62,515 nucleotides of DNA from Algivirga pacifica (GTDB lineage Bacteria > Bacteroidota > Bacteroidia > Cytophagales > Flammeovirgaceae): contig NZ_BAABJX010000058.1 of the NCBI RefSeq assembly GCF_039543525.1, positions 1 to 62,515 on the forward strand. Direction: 5' to 3'. The notes under the pieces were generated by a model. The model did no database searches and was not told the DNA's origin. It saw only the letters and a program-made list of their open reading frames with translations. This document shows, one piece after another, positions 16,591 to 25,895 of this stretch (within the stretch, counting starts at the first letter, position 1; every line of letters starts with the position of its first letter). A program made the translations under genes and the position numbers.

Positions 16591-16764
16591 ACTACCAACT
16601 CGCTTTGTTGAATCGTTGAATTTCACCTTCGGTGAGTTGAATTGAGCTTTGCTCGTTGAATCGAGTTGAACTGTTTACTGAACTCAATCAACAGTTCAAC
16701 TCGATTCAACGATTCAACAAGCAGTGTAAGCTGCCTCAACGATTCAACAAAGCGAGTTGGTAGT
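16591..16764. repeat. 174-base hairpin-array element with 29-bp inverted ends
   Basis: Perfect 29-base inverted ends start ACTACCAACTCGCTTTGTTG (16591-16619) and close at 16736-16764. Inside is a second perfect 20-base inverted pair (16656-16675 with 16690-16709) plus mini-hairpins TCACC-TTC-GGTGA, GAGC-TTT-GCTC and GCAG...CTGC, all joined by TTGA/TCAAC linkers. It lies between the E-like stop and the B-like start, so it would be part of the operon mRNA. Confidence 0.9.
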
Positions 16765-16817
16765 ATAATGGGTAAATCTTCAACAACACTCCTCCCACTT
16801 ATTGACAAACAATTTTC

Positions 16818-19800
16818 ATGGAAAATAAAAGATATTTAAAGAAAGTCGTTTATATCAATGCCGCTTCCCTACCGTATTCGGAGGTAGAAGTAGGTGGAAA
16901 TATTCACTTCGTAGGATCGAATGGTTTTGGAAAGACCACCGTATTGCGTACGATCCTGTTTTTCTATAACCCTACCAGTAATAAGTCAGAGCTAGGGATT
17001 CGTGAGAACCAACGTTCTTTTTCTGACTATTATTTTGAGCAACTGAACTCCTATATCATATATGAGGTAGCCAGAGAGACAGGGGATTATTGTATTGTTT
17101 GCTATAAGTCCGGGGGGCGTATGCAGTTCCGTATTGTGGATGCGCCTTACAATAAAGACTATTATATTTCTCCGGATATGCAGGTATACTTGCCGGAAGA
17201 GGTGTGGGATAATTTTAGAAAGGACGATCTACGTTGCTCGGAGGAGCCGATCATCAAGTATGGAGACCTTCGTAATATTATTTATGGTTCTACACAACTG
17301 AGACGATACAGAGGGTATGGTTTGTTGCAGGCGCGTATTGGACAAACAGCCAAGCGTACTGCCAGTATTCCAAAAGCGATTGCGAATATCTTCCGTTCAT
17401 CGGGTTTGAACTCGGACTATATCAAGAAATCAGTCATTGATGCCGTAGTAGAGGAGGAGCAAAAGCCTATTGATCTTTCGGTGATTGAGAGACACCTTCG
17501 TAAGTTTAGGGATGCTTTACAGGCGTTGGAGACTTTTGAGAAGAGTAGGGATTTAGCGGATGATATTATCAATGCCTATCAGGAAGTAGTTGATAAGGAA
17601 TCGCATTTGGAAAAGGTTGCCAATACATTGGGATTGGTGGTGAAGCGTACACAAGCCAACTTGGCTAAAATGCGTAAGGAAGAGGAGCAGTTGGAAGAAA
17701 AGCTCTTGCAACTGCAGGAGGTTTATGATACGGAAGCCAAGGAGAGAGAAGAACAGGTAGTATCTCTTAACCAGCAAGTAGGAGAACAGAATAGTGTGCT
17801 GAAGAATATTGAGCGCCTGAAGAAGGAGTATGAAAATATTGAAGTCTATGGACAGGGGTATTCCATAGAGGAGGTACTGGAAAAGGCAGGGGAAGAATTG
17901 TCTGTAAAGGACCGTTTGAGCAATGAAGAAGCTACATTGCGTACGCTTACGGCGAAGGCAGAAGAAGTAGAGCGCATGTTCAACAGCCAGCAGGTACAAT
18001 TGGATAGTGCGATGGAGTCCTTCCGTCTCAATACAGAGCGAGAGAAGAACGAGTCACAGGCAGCATATCATGAAAAGCAAGAGCAGATTCGTCAGCAATC
18101 CTACCGCAAACAGCAGGAAGCGACCAAGATGCTTAGAGCCGATTTGGAGAAAGCCGAGCGAGTGGCAGAGGAACATCGTATTAATGTCAATGAACTGCAG
18201 CTACAAAAAGAGCGCATAAAATTAACGACCAACTCTTCTGAGGCGATGCAGTTACACCGCAACAAGGTGCATGCCGCAGAGCAGGAACTGACGGCATTGA
18301 AAGGGCAGTATGAGTTGAGTAAGGCAACTTTCCAGAATAAGAGAGTCTTACTGGAAAGCCAAAAGGAAAGCTTGGAGCAAAAGCTGAAAACGGAAGAAGA
18401 AGTATTGCTGCAGGAACGCCAAACACTGGAGCAAAAACTGGTCTTGGAGCAAAAGAAACTGGAGGAGTTTGAAGGTTCATTGCAAGATTACTTGAATCAG
18501 GAAGTAGGAGAGTGGGAAGGTACAATCGGTAAGCTTTGCCGGGAAGAAGTACTGATGATGAAAGATCTGAACCCTCAGAAGGCTATAGAGAATACAGGTT
18601 CATTCTTTGGCTTGAAACTGGATTTGGATAAGATTGATTTCCAACCGGCACAAGCGGATGATTTTAGAGAGCGAATTGATAAGATTACCAAGAAGCTGCA
18701 AGCCTGGAAAGGAAAATTCCATCAGGCGAAAGAAGAGATGGAGGTAAAGCTTCAGCAGTTTAATGAAGGAGCTAGAAAGGAACTGAGAGAGTTGGATGAA
18801 GCCGTACAAGAACTGTATGGTAAAGTAGCGAGCACGGACAATAAGGTGAAGCGTCTTCACCTGGAGCAGGAAACGTTAGCGGATAAATTAAAGAATGAGC
18901 AGGATGCAGCTCTTAAGTCCATAGAAAAGGAGCTGGAAGAGGCTTTTCAGGTACTGGAAACGGCCCGTGAGGAGTTGAATAAGGTGCGTACTCGTATGGA
19001 AGAACTGCAAGCGACCCAAGAGGAAGAAAAAGATGAATTGCTCAGGGAAGCGCGATTGCAGTATGAAAATGCATTGGAGAAGCTCAAAGAGAAGTTACAG
19101 ACCTATGAGCAAGAGTATGCGAATAACAAGGAGGAACTGCAGCAACGCCGTACGGAGCAGCTACATTCCTCAGGAGTAGATACCGAAGAGGTGAAATCCA
19201 TTGAGTTGACCATTGGTCGATTGAAGGAAGAACTAAAGGTGATCGAGCAATGCAAGGAATGGAAAAATAAGTATCAGGTACACCGATCGGATATTGAGCA
19301 GGAGCATGGTGTGAAGGAGCAGTTGCAGTTGCTGGAAGAACGCTTGCAGGTTTTGAAATCCCAGCAAGAACAACGTAAAGCTACGCATCAGCAACAAACC
19401 AAGGAATTGCGTCATAACCTACAGGAAGTGACGAATAGTATCCGAGATGACGAGAAGGAACTGTATGATGATTATGCTTACTTCAAGCAGGATCATACCA
19501 GCCCTTATTTCTTGTATATGTCTCAGATTGATCACCCACAAGAGGAGGAAGAAGCATTAGGGGAAGCGGAGAATATTCGCTTGAAGCAGATTCTGCAGTT
19601 GATGCGTACGACTTTCCAGGATAAGAACATGACCCTTGGACGTATGAAGGAGCGTATCAAGAAGTATGTGGAGAAATTCCCGGAGAATAACGTATTGAAC
19701 TTCCCAACGAAATTCAGTACGGTAGATGATGAGGAATATCGTCTGTTTGTATCTACCTTGCTGTTGCCGTTTATCAAGGAAGAGAAGTATATTCAGATCC

Positions 19801-20534
19801 GGGAGCAGATGGAACGACAGCATGGAGGGATCATCAAGAGTATTGCGAATGAGGTACAAGACCTATCTTCTGCTTCTTCCAAGATCTCCGAGACTATCCG
19901 AAAGATTAACTCGGACTTTGAGAACTCCAACTTTGTAGGGGTGGTAAAATCCATTCAACTGGACTTCCGTAAAAATGACACGGGGATCATTCGCCTCTTG
20001 AAGAATATCAAGCAGCTGGAAGGTCAAAATGTATTTGGAGAGCAGTCGGAAGTATTCAAGCCTCAAAGTACGATTGAAGTCAATAAAGATTCCAAGAAGC
20101 TGTTGAATGACCTGATCAAGGCCATTGATAATGAGCCTAGAAAATTCATTTCTATCCACGATAACTTCGACCTGTTATTCCGTGTACAGGAGAATAATAA
20201 CGATACCAACTGGGTAGAGAAATTATCCAGCGTGGGGTCAGAGGGAACAGACGTTTTGGTCAAGTCCATGATCTATATTACGCTACTGAATGTCTTCAAG
20301 CAGAATGCATTCAAGAACAACGACAACTATCTGTTGCATTGTATGATTGATGAGGTGGGGAAACTATCGGATAGTTATCTAAGTGATTTGATTCAATTCA
20401 CCAACGATAAAAACATTCGATTGATCTTTGGTTCACCGAATGAGAATGATCCATTGATTTATCATCATGTATACAAGATTCACCGTTTGGGTAGAAATAA
20501 GGCACAGGTGGTGAAATTAGTTGGAGAAGCATGA
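16818..20534 (+). CDS. MukB/MksB-like SMC ATPase
   Basis: 1238 residues. N-terminal ATPase half with Walker A GSNGFGKTT (33-41); long coiled coils (about 240-550 and 625-900); a short non-coiled hinge-like segment (about 555-625: WEGTIGKLCREEVLMMKDLN, TGSFFGLKLDLDKIDF); C-terminal ATPase half with a signature-like LSSVGSEGTDVLVKSM and Walker B YLLHCMIDEVGKL (Asp-Glu at about 1178-1179). The stretch from signature through IDEVGKLSDSYLSDLIQFTN to IFGSPNEND follows the MukB pattern (STGEAIGTG, LDEAARLD, IIAAPEN) rather than classical Smc or SbcC. It should dimerise and act with the two upstream products to extrude or entrap DNA. ATG start at 16818; a GGTAAAA heptamer array begins at the stop codon. 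Confidence 0.85.
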   Translation: MENKRYLKKVVYINAASLPYSEVEVGGNIHFVGSNGFGKTTVLRTILFFYNPTSNKSELGIRENQRSFSDYYFEQLNSYIIYEVARETGDYCIVCYKSGGRMQFRIVDAPYNKDYYISPDMQVYLPEEVWDNFRKDDLRCSEEPIIKYGDLRNIIYGSTQLRRYRGYGLLQARIGQTAKRTASIPKAIANIFRSSGLNSDYIKKSVIDAVVEEEQKPIDLSVIERHLRKFRDALQALETFEKSRDLADDIINAYQEVVDKESHLEKVANTLGLVVKRTQANLAKMRKEEEQLEEKLLQLQEVYDTEAKEREEQVVSLNQQVGEQNSVLKNIERLKKEYENIEVYGQGYSIEEVLEKAGEELSVKDRLSNEEATLRTLTAKAEEVERMFNSQQVQLDSAMESFRLNTEREKNESQAAYHEKQEQIRQQSYRKQQEATKMLRADLEKAERVAEEHRINVNELQLQKERIKLTTNSSEAMQLHRNKVHAAEQELTALKGQYELSKATFQNKRVLLESQKESLEQKLKTEEEVLLQERQTLEQKLVLEQKKLEEFEGSLQDYLNQEVGEWEGTIGKLCREEVLMMKDLNPQKAIENTGSFFGLKLDLDKIDFQPAQADDFRERIDKITKKLQAWKGKFHQAKEEMEVKLQQFNEGARKELRELDEAVQELYGKVASTDNKVKRLHLEQETLADKLKNEQDAALKSIEKELEEAFQVLETAREELNKVRTRMEELQATQEEEKDELLREARLQYENALEKLKEKLQTYEQEYANNKEELQQRRTEQLHSSGVDTEEVKSIELTIGRLKEELKVIEQCKEWKNKYQVHRSDIEQEHGVKEQLQLLEERLQVLKSQQEQRKATHQQQTKELRHNLQEVTNSIRDDEKELYDDYAYFKQDHTSPYFLYMSQIDHPQEEEEALGEAENIRLKQILQLMRTTFQDKNMTLGRMKERIKKYVEKFPENNVLNFPTKFSTVDDEEYRLFVSTLLLPFIKEEKYIQIREQMERQHGGIIKSIANEVQDLSSASSKISETIRKINSDFENSNFVGVVKSIQLDFRKNDTGIIRLLKNIKQLEGQNVFGEQSEVFKPQSTIEVNKDSKKLLNDLIKAIDNEPRKFISIHDNFDLLFRVQENNNDTNWVEKLSSVGSEGTDVLVKSMIYITLLNVFKQNAFKNNDNYLLHCMIDEVGKLSDSYLSDLIQFTNDKNIRLIFGSPNENDPLIYHHVYKIHRLGRNKAQVVKLVGEA

Positions 20535-20870
20535 TTAAAGGTAAAAGGTAAAAGGTAAAAGGTAAAAGGTAGGGGCGTCCCTTGTGGTCGCCCACAATGT
20601 TGTCAATTTAAACTGAAAGTAAAAAGGTAGAAACTGGTCTTAGGGTCGACCACGTCATGTAATGATAAGACCTAAAGCGGGTTTGCACTACCCTTTCTAC
20701 ATCCACTATTTCTTTGAGTTTACAGCATTGCGCCTCAGGCATGGTCTCCCTCCTAGTCCAAGAGTTCAGTATTTATAGGAGGAACGACTATAAATACTGA
20801 ACTCTTGGACTAGAACAGTAGCAATTTATAACAGACGAAAATTTTCAACAAGTCAACAATCAAATATCCC
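20535..20870. repeat. 336-base spacer with heptamers, GC-rich hairpin and 26-bp inverted repeat
   Basis: No gene. Contains a GGTAAAA heptamer array (20535-20571), the hairpin GGGCG...CGCCC (20573-20593), a partial copy of the repeat end seen at base 1 (about 20720-20752, CAGCATTGCGCCTCAGGC), and a perfect 26-base inverted repeat. It separates the SMC gene from the SNF2 gene, so the latter may have its own promoter or be partly insulated. Confidence 0.8.
20753..20813. terminator. Perfect 26-bp inverted repeat (terminator-like or processing hairpin)
   Basis: Arms CTAGTCCAAGAGTTCAGTAT... (20753-20778) and its exact reverse complement (20788-20813) around the 9-base loop GAGGAACGA. No U-run follows, so a classic intrinsic terminator is not certain; it may be an mRNA stabiliser or part of a repeat element. 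Confidence 0.6.
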
Positions 20871-23800
20871 ATGCACTCATCCACTGTCAAACGCTTACAA
20901 AGTCTAACCTCCTTCCAAAAGCAAGTATTAGCCATTTACGCGCTTTACCAAGAAGAGCCTTTGGGACAAAAGCGAATATACGAGTTGCTTAAGGAGCACC
21001 CGATACGAAAAGAATACAGAACAGCCGTCGAATTTAAAGAGGAGATTAAAAAGGCAATCAACCAGTTAAAAAGAGGAAAATGGTTGGCGACTAGTGGTTA
21101 TTCAGGGTACGAGCTAGGAAAGGATCATCCTTTGACGGTATTGTATTACTTTCTTAAGGAGGAATACATTAACCTAGATATGGAGTTGCAGATAAGGCAA
21201 GACATGCATGGGTTTACGGTGCGATGGCAGTGGCAACAATACAGTACTCCTAGGGCTAGAAGCATGTTCCTTTGTGCAATTTACTTTTCCAATATCAATG
21301 AGTTTGATGAGGCTTTAGGACATTTTTCTATGGAGGAGATGGATTGCTTTCTAGAGGATCTCCACAAGGAAGGTTTTGATTTGAAGGAAATGACGGAGCA
21401 TTTACCGTTTATAGGACAGTACCTGATTTTTGCAGTATTGGTGGAGTTGAATACCCTATACCTATTGAATCATGACTGGATTATTGACCTTGCGACTGAA
21501 ATCGCCTCTATCAATCGGGATGAGATCAACGATGATCTTTATTCTGGTATGCATCGTCACTTGGGTGCTTACTACTTCTTGAAAGGTGATTTTCCACAAG
21601 CCCGAAATTACTATGAGAAAATAACACTTCCTGAGATGAAGGAGATGTCCCTGCAATGGCTATCCTTGATGGAGGGTAAAACCATTACCGAGGAGCGCAT
21701 CAAAATATTGAAGAAGCAAGTAAGCCTTTATCAGCAACGGGTGGAGGATAAAAAGGATTACCCTCCCTATATGGAGGCTTTGGCTTACCCTATGATGATG
21801 TTGTTGCAGAAAGATTCTACTCACCTGAAAGCTGTGATTACCTATGCGAATAAGTATAAGGACGACTTGATGGAGGCTCCTTACCAGGGAATCAAGCGTA
21901 TGAGTTACTATCTGCAGCACGAAAAGTCTAAAATGGAAAAGACAACGGTACATTTCCAGCCATATATGTTTCTCTGTTTTGAATTTGTGCCTGCTTTGAT
22001 GTTGGCTTGGTCAAAGCCTCAGGCTTATGAAGACCACTATGGAGATCATGCGTCTTTATTATTGGGACGTTGTGTCGTTCATGGGTACCGATGGATGGCG
22101 GTGCAGCTGTATATGATGATGCGCGAGATAGAGGTAGACATCGCAGCACCTATTCGGAAGCAGTGTGAGGAGTGGAAGACGGATGTTGATTTTTACCTGA
22201 TAGATCGCTTTGAGGCTAAATCTCCGTGGGAAGAGCAATTAGACTTTTTCTTGAATGAATTTTCAGCGACGCAAGCAGATGCTAAGGGAGCGGTTAAAGA
22301 AGAAGCTAGGGTGGTCTATATCCTTAGGGAAGGATATGGAGGTGGATTACCGATCATTACTCCCAAGGAGCAAAAGATATTGAAGAGTGGTAAGTGGGGC
22401 AAAGGCAAGCGTATCGGTATGCAGCGATTTATGGAAAAAGAGGTGATGGGTATGACCGAGCAGGATAAGGCGATTGCCAATTCCGTAGAGGTGCATGTAG
22501 AGTATGGGGGTTATGGATGGGGAGGAACAACAACTTATGAGTTTGAGGCGGAGAAAACCTTACCACTATTGGCAGGACATCCTTATATTTTTAGAGAAGA
22601 TCGTGGAGAGTTGACTCCTGTGACAATTACGTTGGAAGAGCCTACTGTAACGATTACTTCCAAGAATGGCATGCTGGAGATGAGTATTTCTCCAAAGATG
22701 GAAGAAGGCAGTTATGTGGTCTGGCAAAAGAACGGTTCCTTTGCTTATAAGGTGTATAAGTTAGGAGAGGCTTATCAGAAGTTTGCGGCCATGTTTCAGG
22801 GAAAGAAAACATGGAAGATCCCTGAGAAGGGTGCGGAGAAGCTGCAGCAGGTGGTGGAGGTCCTTTCCAAGGGAGTGACCGTCAATTCTGAGGTGGAAGG
22901 ACTAGGGCCTTCCCTACCGGAAGTGCCAGCAGATACAACACCAAGGGTACATTTTGTGCCTACTGATTATAGCTTTTCATTGTCTTTTTTAAGTAAACCT
23001 TTTACAGAGGGAACAACCTATTTGCCGTTGGGAATAGGGGACCAGCGTTGTACCGATATTGTTCATGGAGAGAAAGTACAGACGGTACGAAACCTGAAGC
23101 AGGAGCAAAAAATGTTGGATAAGCTATTAGGCTTGTCGGAGGCTCTGGAAAAAAATAAGGAAAGAACCTGGGAACTGGAGGATAGGTATGCCGTACTGGA
23201 AGTAATGCAACAGCTATTGCCTTTGCAGGAGAAAGGAGAAGTAATTATAGAGTGGCCTCAGGGGGCGCAGTTGCAGCTAGGAGGAACTGTCGATACGGGC
23301 CAGGTACAAATGGGCATCAAAGGGATCAACCATTGGTTCGAGGTAGAAGGAGAAGTACAGGTGGACGAGCAAGAGGTAATACAACTAATGGAACTGCTCA
23401 AGAAGTATAAGGGACATCGTTTTGTAGAGCTATCCTACGGGAAGTTTGTGGCACTGACGGAAAAAATGGAACGTAGTCTACAAGCTTTAAGTGAACTGAC
23501 ACATGGGGGAGAACAGATGCGAATGCCTATGCTGAAAGGGGCAGGGTTGCAGGACGTGGTAACTTTATTGCCTACCCAAGCCGATGAGGAGTGGAAAGCT
23601 TATACGGATAAGATGAACAAGGCGTTGGGGATGAAGCCTAGGGTGCCGGCAACCTTACAAGCTTCCTTAAGGCCTTATCAGCAGGAAGGCTATCAATGGT
23701 TGGTGAAACTATCTGAGTGGGGTGTAGGTGCTTGCTTGGCGGATGATATGGGATTGGGTAAAACCATTCAAACATTGGCTTTACTTCTGAAGAGAGCAAG

Positions 23801-25013
23801 CAAGGGACCTGCCTTGGTGATTGCTCCGGCTTCTGTAGTTAATAATTGGGTAGCGGAAGGAGAACAGTTTGCGCCATCCTTGAACTTCCAAATGATACGA
23901 GAAGGGAACAGAGAAGAAGTCATCGAAAAAGCCAAGGCGAAGGATGTACTGCTTTGTACCTATAATATAGCGCAAATAGAGCAGGAGCATTTTTCTCAAA
24001 AGCAATTCTCTACCATTGTACTGGATGAGGCACAAGCGATCAAAAACAGAAATGCCAAGCGTACCAAGGCGATCTTAAAGTTGCAAGGAGACTTTAAGTT
24101 AGCGCTGACGGGTACTCCAATGGAAAACCATTTGGGAGAACTTTGGAGTTTGTTCCATTTTATTAATCCAACTTTGCTGGGCAGTCATGACGCTTTTGTG
24201 CAGCACTATACCTCTGGAGAAGTAGGACAAAAAAGATTGAAAAGGGCCATACAGCCATTTATTCTTAGAAGACGAAAAGACCAGGTACTAAAAGATCTGC
24301 CTCCAAAAACAGACATTACGCTACATCTGGAGTTGTCTAGCCAGCAGCGTACTTTCTATGAGGCGGTAAGACAAAATGCCTTGAGTAAGCTGGAAGGAAT
24401 GGAAGAAGGGCAAGGTGCCGTAGAGATTCTGGCAGAGCTTACCCGTTTGAGAAGAGCCTGCTGTCACCCACTGTTATTGGATGGAAATACGACAGTGAGT
24501 AGTCCGAAGATTGAAGCCCTTCAAGGAATTTTGTCGGAGCTCAAGCAAAATGGCCACAGAGCCTTAATTTTTAGTCAGTTTGTTAGTTTTCTGGATCTGG
24601 TCAAAGAATTTATGGAGGAGGAAGGGTATAGCTATTGCTATCTGGATGGAAGTACTCCCGTCAAGAAGCGACAAGGTATTGTGGACGAGTTTCAGCAAGG
24701 AGATGCCGATTTCTTTCTGATCAGCTTGAAAGCCGGAGGTACCGGACTGAATCTAACAGCTGCTGATTACGTGATTCATCTGGACCCATGGTGGAACCCA
24801 GCCGTAGAGGATCAAGCATCAGACCGAGCACACCGTATCGGACAGGATAAGCCTGTGACAGTTTATCGTCTGGTGACTAAAGATACCATTGAGGATAAGA
24901 TCATTCAGTTACATCATCAGAAAAGGGACTTGGCAGACCAGTTACTGGAAGGAACGGAAGCCAGTGCGAAGATGTCCGCTAAGGATATTTTAGCCTTGAT
25001 GCAGGAGGGATGA
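20871..25013 (+). CDS. SNF2-family DEAD/DEAH helicase with large N-terminal extension
   Basis: 1380 residues. The last ~470 residues hold a complete Swi2/Snf2 motor: SLRPYQQEGYQWLVKL (motif Q/0), LADDMGLGKTIQT (motif I, about 953-965), VIAPASVVNNW (Ia), VLDEAQAIKN (II, DEAQ, about 1050), LTGTPMENHLGELWSLF (III), LIFSQFVSFLDL (IV), LISLKAGGTGLNLTAADYVI (V) and DQASDRAHRIGQ (VI). The first ~900 residues are unassigned: a helical, repeat-like part (about 1-480) and a beta-rich part. No nuclease motif was noticed. It follows the SMC gene on the same strand after 336 bases. It probably moves along duplex DNA using ATP; partnership with the SMC complex is inferred. Confidence 0.9.
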   Translation: MHSSTVKRLQSLTSFQKQVLAIYALYQEEPLGQKRIYELLKEHPIRKEYRTAVEFKEEIKKAINQLKRGKWLATSGYSGYELGKDHPLTVLYYFLKEEYINLDMELQIRQDMHGFTVRWQWQQYSTPRARSMFLCAIYFSNINEFDEALGHFSMEEMDCFLEDLHKEGFDLKEMTEHLPFIGQYLIFAVLVELNTLYLLNHDWIIDLATEIASINRDEINDDLYSGMHRHLGAYYFLKGDFPQARNYYEKITLPEMKEMSLQWLSLMEGKTITEERIKILKKQVSLYQQRVEDKKDYPPYMEALAYPMMMLLQKDSTHLKAVITYANKYKDDLMEAPYQGIKRMSYYLQHEKSKMEKTTVHFQPYMFLCFEFVPALMLAWSKPQAYEDHYGDHASLLLGRCVVHGYRWMAVQLYMMMREIEVDIAAPIRKQCEEWKTDVDFYLIDRFEAKSPWEEQLDFFLNEFSATQADAKGAVKEEARVVYILREGYGGGLPIITPKEQKILKSGKWGKGKRIGMQRFMEKEVMGMTEQDKAIANSVEVHVEYGGYGWGGTTTYEFEAEKTLPLLAGHPYIFREDRGELTPVTITLEEPTVTITSKNGMLEMSISPKMEEGSYVVWQKNGSFAYKVYKLGEAYQKFAAMFQGKKTWKIPEKGAEKLQQVVEVLSKGVTVNSEVEGLGPSLPEVPADTTPRVHFVPTDYSFSLSFLSKPFTEGTTYLPLGIGDQRCTDIVHGEKVQTVRNLKQEQKMLDKLLGLSEALEKNKERTWELEDRYAVLEVMQQLLPLQEKGEVIIEWPQGAQLQLGGTVDTGQVQMGIKGINHWFEVEGEVQVDEQEVIQLMELLKKYKGHRFVELSYGKFVALTEKMERSLQALSELTHGGEQMRMPMLKGAGLQDVVTLLPTQADEEWKAYTDKMNKALGMKPRVPATLQASLRPYQQEGYQWLVKLSEWGVGACLADDMGLGKTIQTLALLLKRASKGPALVIAPASVVNNWVAEGEQFAPSLNFQMIREGNREEVIEKAKAKDVLLCTYNIAQIEQEHFSQKQFSTIVLDEAQAIKNRNAKRTKAILKLQGDFKLALTGTPMENHLGELWSLFHFINPTLLGSHDAFVQHYTSGEVGQKRLKRAIQPFILRRRKDQVLKDLPPKTDITLHLELSSQQRTFYEAVRQNALSKLEGMEEGQGAVEILAELTRLRRACCHPLLLDGNTTVSSPKIEALQGILSELKQNGHRALIFSQFVSFLDLVKEFMEEEGYSYCYLDGSTPVKKRQGIVDEFQQGDADFFLISLKAGGTGLNLTAADYVIHLDPWWNPAVEDQASDRAHRIGQDKPVTVYRLVTKDTIEDKIIQLHHQKRDLADQLLEGTEASAKMSAKDILALMQEG

Positions 25014-25027
25014 TTTTTTATGCCATA

Positions 25028-25154
25028 AAGCCTCTTGTACGGCTGCGCCACTGGCGCGGCCGTACAAGAGGCTTGCAATGCTGTGTCTGTCTTATTGAAT
25101 GATGCTAGTCCAAGGAAATCCTTGGACTGGAAATGACGGAAGCATTTGCTTCCG
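25028..25154. terminator. Hairpin cluster after the SNF2 gene
   Basis: First a very stable hairpin, AGCCTCTTGTACGGC with its complement around GCGCC-ACT-GGCGC (25028-25074). Then AGTCCAAGG-AAAT-CCTTGGACT (25107-25128) and CGGAAGC-ATTT-GCTTCCG (25137-25154). It lies between convergent genes and probably serves as a transcript end for the SNF2 gene, although no clear U-run follows. A half copy of the MITE-like end (ATTAAGGTTGAATATTTA) is at about 25186. Confidence 0.6.
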
Positions 25155-25235
25155 AATTGCTCTAAAATAGGCGACTCGAAAGTAAATTAAGGTTGAATAT
25201 TTAAGCGTCATATTCTGTATAGTGACGGGATAAAG

Positions 25236-25895
25236 TTAATAAAAAGAGGTTGCCACCACTGCTGCCTTAACGGATTCAGAAGATTTCGCTTCCACTAATT
25301 CTTTGAGTTTCCGCATAGTTCGAATGGGACCTCTGGTGCAAGCAATATTGACAAGCCATGCAGGAAGTGCCCCTCCCGGGTCCCCTAAGGATTCATAGGT
25401 CACAGCAAGTAGTCCATCAGGACGCGTTTTGATGATCCAGCTGGAGGTATAGGTCATCATGCGGACCGTATGTTCTTTTTCAGGAATAAAATCGGGGGTA
25501 GCTACGGATTCAGAATAAATAGTGCCTTCTGCATCGGTCCATTGACGACACTTAACGACCAAGTCTCGATTGTATATAGGAGAGGGTAAGTCTACCACCA
25601 CATGGTAATAGAACTCATCTTTATTGATGCGTTTGAGTTCTACACTTTCTTCACAGCTATAGAGCCAGTCTTTATAGATAGCTGCTTCATTGAGGTAATA
25701 AAGAAGGTGCTCCAGCGAACCGTTGATAAGCATTTCGGCTCGTATTGCCTTGAATGAGATATCCGTATCTTTTGTATAAATAGCAATAGCATCTCGATCG
25801 CTGACCAGGTCCCAGGAGTGATCCTTTACTTGACTATAAGCAGAAAGAGAGAAGAATAGTAGTAAGCTGCTGAGTGCTGAGACAATAAGTTTCAT
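25236..25895 (-). CDS. START-domain lipid-binding protein, secreted
   Basis: 219 residues with a signal peptide (1-21, ending SAYSQ). The rest is one START/StAR-like domain: WDLVSDRDAIAIYTKDT, INGSLEHLLYYLNEAAIYKDW, YHVVVDLPSPIYNRDLVVKC and SWIIKTRPDGLLAVTYES. Such helix-grip domains bind sterols or other lipids in a deep cavity. Location is the periplasm or outer-membrane face; the ligand is unknown. Single gene, convergent with SNF2. Confidence 0.85.
   Translation of the reverse strand: MKLIVSALSSLLLFFSLSAYSQVKDHSWDLVSDRDAIAIYTKDTDISFKAIRAEMLINGSLEHLLYYLNEAAIYKDWLYSCEESVELKRINKDEFYYHVVVDLPSPIYNRDLVVKCRQWTDAEGTIYSESVATPDFIPEKEHTVRMMTYTSSWIIKTRPDGLLAVTYESLGDPGGALPAWLVNIACTRGPIRTMRKLKELVEAKSSESVKAAVVATSFY

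Noticed and set aside
14648..20534. Canonical Wadjet JetABC
   Set aside because: The 413-aa protein shows no DUF3375 features and no JetD is present; Muk/Mks-like is the safer call.
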